64,000 nucleotides of DNA from Photorhabdus laumondii subsp. laumondii (lineage in GTDB: Bacteria; Pseudomonadota; Gammaproteobacteria; Enterobacterales; Enterobacteriaceae). The position numbers and the translations under genes are program-made. The stretch spans positions 4,898,001 through 4,962,000 of the forward strand of contig NZ_CP024901.1 of the NCBI RefSeq assembly GCF_003343245.1, in the 5' to 3' direction. The notes under the pieces were generated by a model. That model was not told the DNA's origin. It was given only the letters and a program-made list of their open reading frames with translations, and did no database searches. Shown piece by piece: positions 17,672 through 27,147 of the stretch (within the stretch, counting starts at the first letter, position 1; each line of letters opens with the position of its first letter).

Positions 17672-19270
17672 TTAACCGCAAAGCACCGAAGCTCTGACCG
17701 GATCAATCGCCACCAATCCAGCCAGCAGCGTCTCCATCCGTTGCGCCATCCTCGCTTTATCATGTTCACTGCGTTGAGCTTTCATGCGCAGTAACTTAAG
17801 CAGACATGCTTTCACCTCAAACATCAGTTCCGGCTCCCATTCGCCAAGATTGAATTGCTCATCGGCATCAAGCTCAGTCAACAAATGCAACGCCATTTCA
17901 TTTTTGCCGTATTGCTCAGCGACCCGCGCCATCAGCAAGCGCTGTAACCAGCGGTGACGGGCTCCATTAATACCGGGCAATTGCCCCAACCAACGCAACG
18001 CCGCATCAATGCCTTCGCTGTCCGCCAGTTGCAGCGCCTCCGCTTCCAGCGCCAAAACGTCATCATCATGTCGAGGTTGCGCCGGCAAATGCTCAAACTG
18101 CCAATCTGACTGATTGTCATGCACCTGTTGGGCTATCCAACTGGTTGTCACCTCATCAGCAAAGGGCGTCCCATCGTTATAGGCCATACTCTCCAGCCCC
18201 GGCAGCCGCTCAAGCAGTATTCTCAGATCGTGTTTCATGATGTCCGCCCAACCTTCGTAAGGGCAGCCCAATCGGCTTAATGCCTGACAGAGGTACCATT
18301 GCAAATCCAGCCAAAAATGATTCACCCCTTCGGCAAACATGCGCTCGGCCTGTTCCAATAACTCATGCCAGTTCTGTTGCCGGTAGAGCCGCTTTAACTG
18401 AGCGCGAGATTCAGTGCGGGGAGGCACCAGACGGGTACGCTCATCAGCATCCTGTGGTGGTAGTTGATGGACGGTATCCCAACGGATACTACGTATCAGC
18501 CGGGCGGAAGAGAGCCAGCCCTGAGGTTGATCACGCAGATAACGCACCAGTTCACGCGCCTGATCCAGCAGATCACGCCCAGATTGCACCTGACGCCATA
18601 CCGGTGACTTACCCGATGCTGATGCCTTGCTCTGTCCCGCCGATGGCAGTACCGGAGCGGCAGTTTGTGGCACTACCGCACTCACGCCACCGGACTGAGC
18701 TAATCGGTTCTCCAGTGTTCTTGCCAGCCCGACCAAGCTTGGACGAGATTCTTCATCCCAAGAGGAAAATGACTGTTCCAGTAACACCAACGCGGCCAGA
18801 ATGTGGTCAAAATCGGTCCGATTTACCTCTGGATAGCGTGATAAACTGTCCCGCATTTTTGCACCTGTCAGCCACTCCAGCGCCGCTTTCCGGCTGCTAG
18901 CCCGACTGGGTAACAGGGCTTCACCAAACCGATCCGCCAATCCGGCTAATAGCGCCAACCCTTCTGCCAGACCATGTTCCCCCTCACAATGCAGACGGGC
19001 CCACACATAGTAGGTCGCCACGCGGACATCTTTGCATTTGGTGGTCAACAACTTCTCCGCCAGTTGACAAATCAGGGAAGTATCAACACCACTGATTTTA
19101 TTAACCTCCTCCCGCATACACTGAAAATCGTCTTCATAGACCGGATCATTACCTGTAGGCGCATCGGTACTAATGGGTAACAACCAGTTTTCCCACCGCG
19201 CCGCGTTCTGCCGTGCTTCCGCAAGGACATCACGTTCAACAAAACAACTCTCAATTAGCTGTTGCAGCAT
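17672..19270 (-). CDS. tssA: TssA, T6SS sheath-assembly protein
   Basis: A 532-residue protein with the ImpA N-terminal domain (WLLPISTDAPTGNDPVYEDDF at residues 30-50, ATYYVWARLHCEGEHGLAEGL near 105), a proline/serine linker around 195-225, and a long helical C-terminus. TssA primes and caps sheath/tube assembly on the baseplate. The long form with a VasJ-like C-terminus fits the class that stays at the baseplate (inference). Its ATG lies just 2 bp after the truncated PAAR frame. Confidence 0.88.
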   Translation of the reverse strand: MLQQLIESCFVERDVLAEARQNAARWENWLLPISTDAPTGNDPVYEDDFQCMREEVNKISGVDTSLICQLAEKLLTTKCKDVRVATYYVWARLHCEGEHGLAEGLALLAGLADRFGEALLPSRASSRKAALEWLTGAKMRDSLSRYPEVNRTDFDHILAALVLLEQSFSSWDEESRPSLVGLARTLENRLAQSGGVSAVVPQTAAPVLPSAGQSKASASGKSPVWRQVQSGRDLLDQARELVRYLRDQPQGWLSSARLIRSIRWDTVHQLPPQDADERTRLVPPRTESRAQLKRLYRQQNWHELLEQAERMFAEGVNHFWLDLQWYLCQALSRLGCPYEGWADIMKHDLRILLERLPGLESMAYNDGTPFADEVTTSWIAQQVHDNQSDWQFEHLPAQPRHDDDVLALEAEALQLADSEGIDAALRWLGQLPGINGARHRWLQRLLMARVAEQYGKNEMALHLLTELDADEQFNLGEWEPELMFEVKACLLKLLRMKAQRSEHDKARMAQRMETLLAGLVAIDPVRASVLCG

Positions 19271-19272
19271 CT

Positions 19273-19398
19273 TTATATTCTCCTTTGACGCTGAATATCT
19301 CTGTCAGCCACTGGAATTCTGCTCATTAATAAAGAGACAGAAATAGCTTCACCATCGCTATTGAGCTGATTGCTCAAGCGAATGACACCTTGAAACAT
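19273..19398 (-). pseudogene. Truncated PAAR-protein gene
   Basis: A 41-codon frame whose first 22 residues, MFQGVIRLSNQLNSDGEAIS, match the intact PAAR protein at 32422-32694 (MFEGVIRLGDKLSSGGEVIS). After that the sequence diverges and stops, losing the metal-binding and tip-forming part. It occupies the same relative place in its cassette as the intact PAAR gene, directly after the membrane protein gene. Confidence 0.75.
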
Positions 19399-19435
19399 TA
19401 TGATCCCTATATTATTAAGAATAAATTTTTCACAT

Positions 19436-20197
19436 TTAGAACGTGATAATATTATGCTTCGGATTATTCAATGCTGCCTGTGAAAGCCGCTTGATGACTT
19501 GTATCAGATCGCCTCTTTCAACAAATTTCTTTGAAAATACAATGTTGATTTTTTTATTTAAATTAACAGCAAGCAGCACACTCTCTTCACGCTCCTCCAC
19601 TCTATTAATACAGCAATAAGGCAAGAAAATAGTTTTACTCAACGCGGTTGGCGTTAATAAAAAGCCTCCTTCTGTCTCGGCAAAGAAATAACGACCTTCT
19701 GTTTTCCGATATGAGAGACAATGCATAGCCGTCATCATCATACAAATATTACTCGTACCCTTAAATGACATAACCAGCGTTATGCAACCAAAAATACACA
19801 TCCTTTTCCAATACCTATCCCGGACAAAATAAACCGCGGAATTTGGAACCGTATCATCATCCTGATATTCAGCGAAGGGAGATAATGCAACTCGTTGAAT
19901 TGACAATAAACACCCGATGAAATAAACCGCGCCAAATGGAAAAAGACAAGATGCAATAAACGAACTGATTTTCGCATACTTTGGCGCGTTGAGAATAACA
20001 AACAGATTAACCACCTCCAGCAAAATAAAAATCAACATCAAAGCATTGAATATTGGTAATTTAGCAACAAAATATTGCTCTTGATAAGAAAGAGCAAAAT
20101 AACCAGCACTAGCTACCTTTATAGCAGCCAGTGAGACAAAGTAGGTTAATACATTAATAGCCAAACCTACCCAAACCATTTTATAGATCTTATTCAC
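19436..20197 (-). CDS. Membrane protein of the T6SS effector cassette (copy 1)
   Basis: A 253-residue protein that I do not recognise by family. Four to five hydrophobic segments lie in the first 160 residues (near 8-30, 48-70, 78-100, 130-150), followed by a soluble C-terminal part with GRYFFAETEGGFLLTPTALSKTIFLPY, which reads like a PH-like module. A paralogue at 32725-33393 lies at the same place in the other cassette. It sits between a putative immunity gene and the PAAR relic. It may protect the inner membrane or act with the immunity proteins, but this is inference. Compared with copy 2 it has a longer loop around residues 95-125. Confidence 0.65.
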   Translation of the reverse strand: MNKIYKMVWVGLAINVLTYFVSLAAIKVASAGYFALSYQEQYFVAKLPIFNALMLIFILLEVVNLFVILNAPKYAKISSFIASCLFPFGAVYFIGCLLSIQRVALSPFAEYQDDDTVPNSAVYFVRDRYWKRMCIFGCITLVMSFKGTSNICMMMTAMHCLSYRKTEGRYFFAETEGGFLLTPTALSKTIFLPYCCINRVEEREESVLLAVNLNKKINIVFSKKFVERGDLIQVIKRLSQAALNNPKHNIITF

Positions 20198-20389
20198 AAA
20201 AAAACCTTAATTTACACAAAATTACATATCAATCGCATAAAAATAGATAAAACTTTACATTGGATAATTCGTTACTGAATTTTCCGAAGACAAGCAATCT
20301 CTTAATATCTCGATAACTCTTTATAGATAATCTTAAGAACTCCCCATATACGCTCTCTTTAATTTCCCTCTTCTGCTTTGTTACTTGAA

Positions 20390-21391
20390 TTAGTAATAGT
20401 AGTAATAACTTATAAAACAATCTTTATCGGGTAAAACTCTTTCACTCTCTTTACCTGATTGCCCGTCAGGGGAATTAACCTTGATCTCCTTCAACCTCTT
20501 TTTTGTGAATTTCTCAAGATTAATTTCCGTAGGATTAGGGAAACCCAATACCGTGAAAATCTCCTCAGCCAACCTAAATGTCGGTTTAGGTTTTCTCATA
20601 CAGGAAAAATAGATTAACGGTGAAAGGACAATTGCCATCAAACCCAAAAATGAAGAGATACATTTCATATAATCAATAATATCTTCTCTAACTTTCCCAT
20701 CAAAAATTCCCCCTATCATGAAAACAAAGAAAAGCACTAAAGAACCATACCAAGTGCCACGTATCTGATATTTGGCATTTGAATGAATACCCTGCTTACA
20801 ACGCGGCGTCATAGAAACAATCCTTAATCCGGGATGGGCAATGGCATAAACCACATAATGCCCTTCTTTTTCTGTTACCGCTAATTCAACATAATCACCC
20901 GCTTTGGCTACAGTAAACCCTAACCAGCCGTAGAATGGGATACCATTGATTTTCCCCCGCACAAAATCACAGACATCACGCTTCCGAACGTTAGTTGACG
21001 CATTAGACCCCGAAGTATTTCCCGCCAACGACATTAATAGCCTGCCATACAACTCCAGTTCTTCCTGACGAGCAAAGGCAACCGGATCATATTCACGATC
21101 AGTAAAATAACCAATCACACACAGGGTTTCGAACTCTTCCAATACGCCGCTCACTTTGATTAATGGCTTACCCGGCGGTAATTCCGGTGGCGGCGGCTTT
21201 TTTGCTAATATCGCATCCAGTTCGGAGATTTTGGCTTGAAGCTCCTCTATCGCTTTTTCTACCTCCTCTCTATCTTCAGGACGACGTTGAATTCTTTCTT
21301 GCTTCACCTCGATCCATGTATCAAGACTACTTCTCTGGCTTTTTATTTCATCAAAATCAATAGCCTCTTTATAAGAGCGATAAGTACTCAT
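20390..21391 (-). CDS. Putative T6SS immunity-type membrane protein (copy A)
   Basis: A 333-residue protein. The N-terminal ~95 residues are charged and partly coiled-coil (DREEVEKAIEELQAKISELD), followed by PPPPELPPGKP, a soluble middle domain (FVRGKINGIPFYGWLGFT, GDYVELAVTEKEGHYVVYAIAHP), two membrane segments at about 212-232 and 242-262, and a cytoplasmic tail ending in five tyrosines. Four copies exist in the window, two behind each VasX-like effector gene. That position, and the membrane topology, fit immunity against a membrane-damaging effector; this is inference. An AAGGA ribosome site precedes the ATG. Confidence 0.65.
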   Translation of the reverse strand: MSTYRSYKEAIDFDEIKSQRSSLDTWIEVKQERIQRRPEDREEVEKAIEELQAKISELDAILAKKPPPPELPPGKPLIKVSGVLEEFETLCVIGYFTDREYDPVAFARQEELELYGRLLMSLAGNTSGSNASTNVRKRDVCDFVRGKINGIPFYGWLGFTVAKAGDYVELAVTEKEGHYVVYAIAHPGLRIVSMTPRCKQGIHSNAKYQIRGTWYGSLVLFFVFMIGGIFDGKVREDIIDYMKCISSFLGLMAIVLSPLIYFSCMRKPKPTFRLAEEIFTVLGFPNPTEINLEKFTKKRLKEIKVNSPDGQSGKESERVLPDKDCFISYYYYY

Positions 21392-21862
21392 ATGCCGTCC
21401 TTAATTGCTTCAACAAAACTTTTACTTTGTTTTTCATACAGTTGATTCCTATTTTTAATTACTTGAATCAGTAATAGTAATAATGGCTTGCGAAACATCC
21501 ACTATCTGGCAAAACTCTTTCACTCTCTTTACCGACTTCCTCATCTAATGAATTGGCCTTTATTTCTTTCAGTCTCTTTCTTGTGAATTGGCGAATATTG
21601 AGATTCGTAGGATCAGGGAAACCTAATACCGTAAAAATCTCCTCGGCCAATTTAACTGTAGGTCTGGGCTTTTTTAGGCGGCGATAATATGTGCTGGGGG
21701 CAAATATCGCTATCAGCAAAGCAAAAAATGGCAGCATATCTTCCAGAAACGCCAAAGCATCTGTCCAAACAGAAACAGTAAAAATAAGCAGGAATCCCCC
21801 AAAAATACAGAAAGTACCGAATATCTGCTCTTTGGCATCTGCATGAATGCCCTGATCACAAC

Positions 21863-23354
21863 CTGTCTTTCCTACACAAATATTTTAACCCGCCCCCGCG
21901 TTATTGAACTTTTCCCTCATAGATTGATCTCAATAAAAAACACGACTTGAGGTAATCTTTATGTTTTCAACCAGCGCCGAACAATGGGCAAATGACACGT
22001 TTCAACATGCGGAATTAGGTGATAAACGCCGTACCAACCGCCTGGTGAAAGTGGCCTGTTCGTTGGCTAACCATATAGGACAATCGCTCGTGCAATCTCT
22101 TGACTCTCCTGCCGATGTTGAAGCGGCCTACCGACTGACCCGAAATTCCGCCATTGCGCCTCAGGCCATCGCCGAAGCCGGATTTACCGCCACCGTCGCT
22201 CACGCTCAACGTTATCATTGCCTGTTAGCGCTGGAAGACACGACAACCCTGTCATTTTCCCATGCGTCGGTCGCCGATGAACTCGGCTATACCACCTCAA
22301 AGGAAAAATCCCGGGGCATGCAGGCACACTCGGTGTTGTTATTTGCGCCTGAAGAACAACAGGTCGTGGGGTTGATAGAGCAACAGCGCTGGTGTCGAGA
22401 TGTCAGTGATTATGGCAAAAGCCGACAACGCGATACACGCCCTTATGAAGGGAAAGAGAGTTATAAGTGGGAACGGGCCTCACAAGCCGTCGACAGCCGG
22501 TTAGGGGAGCAGATGGCCAACGTGATTTCTGTCTGTGACCGTGAAGCCGATATCATCGAATATCTGCGTTATAAAACGAGCCAAAAACAACGTTTCGTCA
22601 TCCGTTCGATGCAAAACCGGCGTATAGAGGAAAGTCAGGATAAACTTTATGACTTTATTAGCCGGTTACAGAGTGCTGGAGAACGATTAGTTCAGGTCAG
22701 ACAGAAAGGCGGGCGTCAGGCGCGTGTCGCGCATTGTGATATCAGTTATGCCGAAGTGACGTTGAAAATCCCCGAAGGAAAAAGCGGTGAGGCGGTGCGG
22801 ATATTTTATGTCGGTTGCTACGAAAAAGGTCCGGAGGATGGGCTTTGCTGGCATCTTCTGACCTCCGAACCCGTCAACAGTCAGGAAGACGCCCATAAAA
22901 TATTCAGTTATTACGAGCGCCGCTGGCTGATAGAAGAATTTCACAAAGCGTGGAAAACGGGCGGCACGCAGGTAGAAGCGCTGCGTATGCAAAGCAAAGA
23001 TAATCTGGAGCGCATGATAGTGCTGCTGGCCTTTATTGCGGTACGAATACACCAGCTGCGTTTTATGGGTCTGAACAAAGAAGAGGCAGAGAAAGAGAGC
23101 TGTGAGACAGTATTAAGCCCCCTGGCGTGGAAATTACTGTGGTCAAAACAAGAAAAACGCCGTGTGCCGAAAAAAGCCCCGAGTTTGCATTGGGCCTTCA
23201 TCAATCTGGGAAAACTGGCCGGCTGGTACGATTCCAAACGCACGGGTCGAGTCGGATGGGAACGACTTTGGGAAGGCTGGTTTCGGCTGCAAACCCTGAT
23301 AGACGGCTATTTGCTGGCTAAATCAGTTGATTTGGAGATCTGATCAAGAGACAG
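21863..23354 (+). mobile_element. IS50-like insertion sequence (IS4 family), 1492 bp
   Basis: Left end CTGTCTTTCCTACACAAAT (21863-21881) and right end, read inward, CTGTCTCTTGATCAGATCT (23336-23354). The latter is identical to the 19-bp inside end of IS50/Tn5 as I remember it; the left one resembles the outside end. A 9-bp direct repeat GATCACAAC flanks it (21854-21862 and 23355-23363), the target size of this family. It carries one transposase gene and lies antiparallel to the interrupted gene. Confidence 0.95.
21961..23343 (+). CDS. tnp: IS50-like (IS4 family) transposase
   Basis: A 460-residue DDE transposase very close in layout to the Tn5 transposase (476 residues). The catalytic triad is Asp93 (ALEDTTTL), Asp193 (SVCDREAD) and Glu325 in the YREK motif formed by Tyr318, Arg321, Glu325 and Lys332 (RWLIEEFHKAWKTG). 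The N-terminal region AELGDKRRTNRLVKVA matches the end-binding helix region. The frame is full length and the ends are intact, so the element may still be mobile. The stop lies 11 bp inside the right end. Confidence 0.95.
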   Translation: MFSTSAEQWANDTFQHAELGDKRRTNRLVKVACSLANHIGQSLVQSLDSPADVEAAYRLTRNSAIAPQAIAEAGFTATVAHAQRYHCLLALEDTTTLSFSHASVADELGYTTSKEKSRGMQAHSVLLFAPEEQQVVGLIEQQRWCRDVSDYGKSRQRDTRPYEGKESYKWERASQAVDSRLGEQMANVISVCDREADIIEYLRYKTSQKQRFVIRSMQNRRIEESQDKLYDFISRLQSAGERLVQVRQKGGRQARVAHCDISYAEVTLKIPEGKSGEAVRIFYVGCYEKGPEDGLCWHLLTSEPVNSQEDAHKIFSYYERRWLIEEFHKAWKTGGTQVEALRMQSKDNLERMIVLLAFIAVRIHQLRFMGLNKEEAEKESCETVLSPLAWKLLWSKQEKRRVPKKAPSLHWAFINLGKLAGWYDSKRTGRVGWERLWEGWFRLQTLIDGYLLAKSVDLEI

Positions 23355-23948
23355 GATCACAACGCGGCGTCATAGAAACCACCCTTAATTCAGGATGCGC
23401 AATCGCATAAACCACATAATTCCCTTCCTGCTCAATTGCCGCTAATTCAACATAATCACCTACCTTTGCGGAAGTAAACCCAAACCAACCGTGGAAGGGA
23501 ACGCCATTGATTTTCCCCCGCACAAAATCACAAACATCACCCCACCGAACATTGGTTTGCGAATTAGATCCAGACGTATTTCCTGCTAACGACATTAACA
23601 ACCCGCCATACAATTCCCGTTCTTCCTGACGGGCAAAGGCAACCGGATCATATTCACGCTCGGTAAAATAACCTTTAACACACAGAGTTTCGAACTCCTC
23701 CAATACACCGCTCACTTTGATTAATGGTTTACCCGGCGGTAATTCTGGCGGTGGTGGTTCTTTTGCTAATATGGCATCCAGTTCGGGGATTTTTTCTTTT
23801 GTTTTCTCAATCTCTTTTTCTGACTCTTCTTTACTTTCTGGGTGGCTTATTATCCAATCAAGATTAACCTCAATCCATGTATCAAGGCTGCTCCTCTGCC
23901 TTTTGATTTCATCAAAATCAATAGCCTCTTTAAAAGAACGACAGGTAC

Positions 23949-26555
23949 TCATATGCCGCCCTTAATTGCATTAGCAAAACTGTTACGTTGTTCTTCGCAC
24001 AGCTTATTTCGTTGCGATTCGGGGTCAATCCATTGCGTGGATTGCAAATTTTTCACTGGCTCCAAACCAAAAACACAACCCCGGCACCATTTTTGTAAAT
24101 CATTATCAGAAAAATAGGTTACTAACGCTTCAACCACAAAAATTAACAGCATCGCCTCCCAAGTGCACAACCAAGCAAGAGTTTCCCACGCTAAAAGCTT
24201 TGCTACCCCCTCAACGAATAAATTTTTAGAATAAAGTAATGCTCTATCAATTAAAACTTCTAATAAACCATTTAATGCTTTTACTACTTGCATAAAATCA
24301 TAAGCACTTTTAAGACCGTAAAGGCCAATAAACTGCCAGCGCCCTCTGCCACGCCATTCAGAAGAAAGGTCACCGATATCTACTCCCAGATTTAATGCAG
24401 AAGAAGCCACACCAGCATTCGTCCCAATAAACTTAATGGTGTTGGCAGCAATCACATTTTCCATTCCGTGTTTAACTATTGGCTCCACAATCTCCATCGC
24501 TGTACTCAGCGTACTTAAAAACGCTGAGGTCACCTGCGCTTGACTCTTAGCATCCCCTTTACTCTCTTGTAGCTGATTGGAAAATTCCAAAACATTGGAA
24601 GCCAAAACTAACCATTTAATCCGGGATTTCTTTAATACCGGCTCTCCTTCAGCACTGTCAGCAAATTTTTTAAAATCAGACTGATATTTATTACTTTTTT
24701 TCAACCGCGCCTCAGAACCCGGCTTCTTAAGCTGCTCCAACACCTGCTGTCGAAACGCATTACCGTCCTTAAGTTGTGATACCGACAGTTCAACCATCTG
24801 ATCAAGCGGCACACCTGAAATCACCGATAACAGCGTTTTACTCAGCATTTCATTCATGCTATTCAGCACTTTCCCTAAGCGAGTAAAATTCAAGAACCGA
24901 TCCCCTAGCGTGACCAGTCGCCGGTCGCAATGCAGCATGGCACGAGCAAAAGTACTGTTGGATTTTGGCGGCTTTTCCAGCGCTTCATTCGCTTTATCGT
25001 AGGCTTCAATCAGTTTCCCACTCAGATCTGACACCGCTTTCATAAAATCCGAGGGAGCCGCCGGTTGATGGTTATCCTTATTCAGCTTCATCTTCTGTAA
25101 AAACCCGTCCATCTCTTTCATCACTTCCGGGTTATTCAGCAATAACGAGCGCCAGACAATATTTTCCGGCGACAACGCGGAATATTCGTCAATTAAAGCA
25201 TCTAAATAGGCACAACCGGTTTCGGTCACATTAAGCGAAGCGATGGCATAATCCACTGCCTCACGATAATTGAGATTGTCCTCCAGTCGGGTGGAATGAA
25301 AATCCTGACAACAGGTGATAAACCCACTCTGTTTCAGCCAACTCACCCTCAACTGAGCCAGTTGTTCCAGCGCTTTCGCCACGTCGGTGCAAAGATCGGC
25401 ATAACATTGGTTAAATGCCTGTCGTTTAGCCAGATTCAGCTCCGCAGTATATTTCTTCCAATCACGGGCAACAGCTTTCTTACCCGCTGCCGCCATGTCA
25501 CGAGTAACATACTCTTTGAGCTTAGCCTTATCCTGATCGGAAAAAACCCCATACTCCTTCTGCTTAGTGACTTCGAGCGCTTTATCAACCTGCCCTTGCA
25601 CATCCGCGGCTTTCAATTTATGCAGTTGATTTTCCACCCCATTCAATGAACTGTCGGTCATAAATTCGATCGACAACTCATCCAAAAAGGTTTTATGCAC
25701 CCCGGCAATATCATCACCCCAGCCCGCTAATTCATGCGCTATCCCTATCGGATCATGCAACGCGATTAACACCGGCGATACCGGCGTGCCATCTGCGGCC
25801 AAGCCCCGCTTTTGCATCGCCCTGACCGTAATGTCCGCACATCCCGCTCGCTTGCTACTCCACGGATACAAGGTGCTCTTCGGTCTCAACGCACCGTGAT
25901 AAACTTCGTAGTAGGGTGCCTCTTCTAATGTCCGGCTGATACGCGACACTTTCCGGTTGCAAGGCAGAACATATTTGCCGGAATCATTGTCACCCAGACC
26001 GTAATCGATGACGATATTCAGGTTCTCTATCGTCGCCTGAGCAATCCCCACCCCTTCCGGCACCCCGCGCCACTGCCACGGTTTCACGCACTGCATCCGC
26101 CTTTCCCGTGCTTCGCGGTTGTTGTGATAATACTCGATGGTCTCCTGGCTCCACATTGAGGGAGAGAAAGCCAGCCAGGTCTCCTGACGCAAGGCAATAT
26201 CCCTTAGCGTAATAAATTCCATATTAGCGCTCTGATGGGTCGGCGCATGACAATCTGCGGTTTTCTTGGGGAAGATACCAAAAGGGGCATTCAGATTTCT
26301 CCACAGTGCGCCATCCTCGCTGACGCTCCAGGTATCCCAGCTCTCCCGTTCACCTAATCCGGCATTAACGTAATAGACATATAAAAATCCCTGCCGTAAG
26401 GCACGCAGCGCATAATGATAGCCCGGCGCAGAAGGTTCTGGCGTTTCCACCCACGCCGGCAAGGTTTCCGAAACATTATCCGGCACCACGGTATAACGCA
26501 CCGGCAGCAACGCCGGTCCAGTGGACTCACACATCCAACATAATGATCGATTCAT
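23949..26555 (-). CDS. VasX-like T6SS effector (copy 1)
   Basis: An 868-residue protein from ATG 26555, chosen because GGAG lies seven bases upstream; 14 further in-frame codons upstream are not needed. The N-terminus (LCWMCESTGPALLPVRYTVVP, then YHYALRALRQGFLYVYY) is the 'toxin VasX N-terminal region' type that marks T6SS effectors. The middle is helical. The C-terminal third has hydrophobic stretches (near 770-790 and 800-830, WEAMLLIFVVEALVTYF), which suggests a membrane-inserting, pore-forming toxin like VasX. It lies between hcp and two immunity-type genes. A paralogue at 35653-38253 is near identical at both ends. Confidence 0.8.
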   Translation of the reverse strand: MNRSLCWMCESTGPALLPVRYTVVPDNVSETLPAWVETPEPSAPGYHYALRALRQGFLYVYYVNAGLGERESWDTWSVSEDGALWRNLNAPFGIFPKKTADCHAPTHQSANMEFITLRDIALRQETWLAFSPSMWSQETIEYYHNNREARERRMQCVKPWQWRGVPEGVGIAQATIENLNIVIDYGLGDNDSGKYVLPCNRKVSRISRTLEEAPYYEVYHGALRPKSTLYPWSSKRAGCADITVRAMQKRGLAADGTPVSPVLIALHDPIGIAHELAGWGDDIAGVHKTFLDELSIEFMTDSSLNGVENQLHKLKAADVQGQVDKALEVTKQKEYGVFSDQDKAKLKEYVTRDMAAAGKKAVARDWKKYTAELNLAKRQAFNQCYADLCTDVAKALEQLAQLRVSWLKQSGFITCCQDFHSTRLEDNLNYREAVDYAIASLNVTETGCAYLDALIDEYSALSPENIVWRSLLLNNPEVMKEMDGFLQKMKLNKDNHQPAAPSDFMKAVSDLSGKLIEAYDKANEALEKPPKSNSTFARAMLHCDRRLVTLGDRFLNFTRLGKVLNSMNEMLSKTLLSVISGVPLDQMVELSVSQLKDGNAFRQQVLEQLKKPGSEARLKKSNKYQSDFKKFADSAEGEPVLKKSRIKWLVLASNVLEFSNQLQESKGDAKSQAQVTSAFLSTLSTAMEIVEPIVKHGMENVIAANTIKFIGTNAGVASSALNLGVDIGDLSSEWRGRGRWQFIGLYGLKSAYDFMQVVKALNGLLEVLIDRALLYSKNLFVEGVAKLLAWETLAWLCTWEAMLLIFVVEALVTYFSDNDLQKWCRGCVFGLEPVKNLQSTQWIDPESQRNKLCEEQRNSFANAIKGGI

Positions 26556-26655
26556 CACAACATCTCCTGTTCTTCCGAGGGAAGACAGGCACCGCAATCA
26601 TACCGATGCCTGTTAGATTCAAAGTGGCTGGTATAACCGCCAGCCCGTCAACCCA

Positions 26656-27147
26656 TTACGCCTGACTGCGCTCATTCCACGCATCAGAGTGAATGATGTT
26701 GCCGTCTTTGTACGTCCAAGTGATTTTTTCGTAACGAAGTTCGACACGTTCCAGATGGTTGTGCTTCTCTTTAGTCGGATCTTTGATGTCATGCATCAAC
26801 GGTGCCACTTTCACCACCTTCACGTTGTTCAGATGAGTGATGAAATAGACCTTCTCCTGACCAGCATCATCAATTTGGTACCATTTGAATTCCGCCGATT
26901 TCAGGGTCTGACCCGTTGTCACCGCTTTATACAGATACGGGCTAGACGCATCGACCTCTTTAGTAAACACCAGCGGCGCATGCACACGGGTGCCGGTCAG
27001 CTTGCCGGTATTGTTATCCGTCGGGATATGTAGCGCATGTTCCAGCGCCACCACCTCAATACTGCCTTCCCGGTTGTGTACATCCACCGAACCTTTAATG
27101 TCGGCACCGCCGTCATCTTTCAACCATAAATACGCAGGGATTGCCAT
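26656..27147 (-). CDS. hcp: Hcp (TssD), T6SS tube protein
   Basis: A 163-residue protein; MAIPAYLWLKDDGGADIKGS is the typical Hcp start and GAGGAG lies eight bases before this ATG, so I choose 27147 over the ATG at 27153. Family features include EVVALEHALHIP and the C-terminal VELRYEKITWTYKDGNIIHSDAW. Hexameric rings form the inner tube. It is the first gene after a 740-bp gap, so it probably has its own promoter, and it heads the second effector cassette. The 3' end of a different hcp survives at 44548. Confidence 0.95.
   Translation of the reverse strand: MAIPAYLWLKDDGGADIKGSVDVHNREGSIEVVALEHALHIPTDNNTGKLTGTRVHAPLVFTKEVDASSPYLYKAVTTGQTLKSAEFKWYQIDDAGQEKVYFITHLNNVKVVKVAPLMHDIKDPTKEKHNHLERVELRYEKITWTYKDGNIIHSDAWNERSQA

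Larger units (their letters stand above)
21468..23952 (-). pseudogene. Putative immunity-type gene (copy B), split by an IS50-like element
   Basis: The 5' part (23952 to 23355) encodes residues 1 to about 200, up to SMTPRC. The 3' part (21862 to 21468) continues with GIHADAKEQIFG, a membrane region and the tyrosine tail HYYYY. Removing the IS and one 9-bp target copy restores an open frame collinear with copies A, C and D. The 5' part alone gives a 202-residue product ending in IS-derived residues, lacking both membrane segments. Its start overlaps the effector stop by 4 bp (ATGA), the position expected for the cognate immunity gene. Confidence 0.85.

Noticed and set aside
18280..18900. 206-codon plus-strand frame inside tssA
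   Set aside because: Lies wholly opposite a well-supported T6SS gene; composition (proline- and histidine-rich, no motifs) is that of an antisense shadow.
20229..20420. 63-codon minus-strand frame after immunity-type copy A, with a similar frame at about 33420-33520
   Set aside because: The similarity follows from duplication of the whole block. The second copy has an in-frame stop near its start and no ribosome site.
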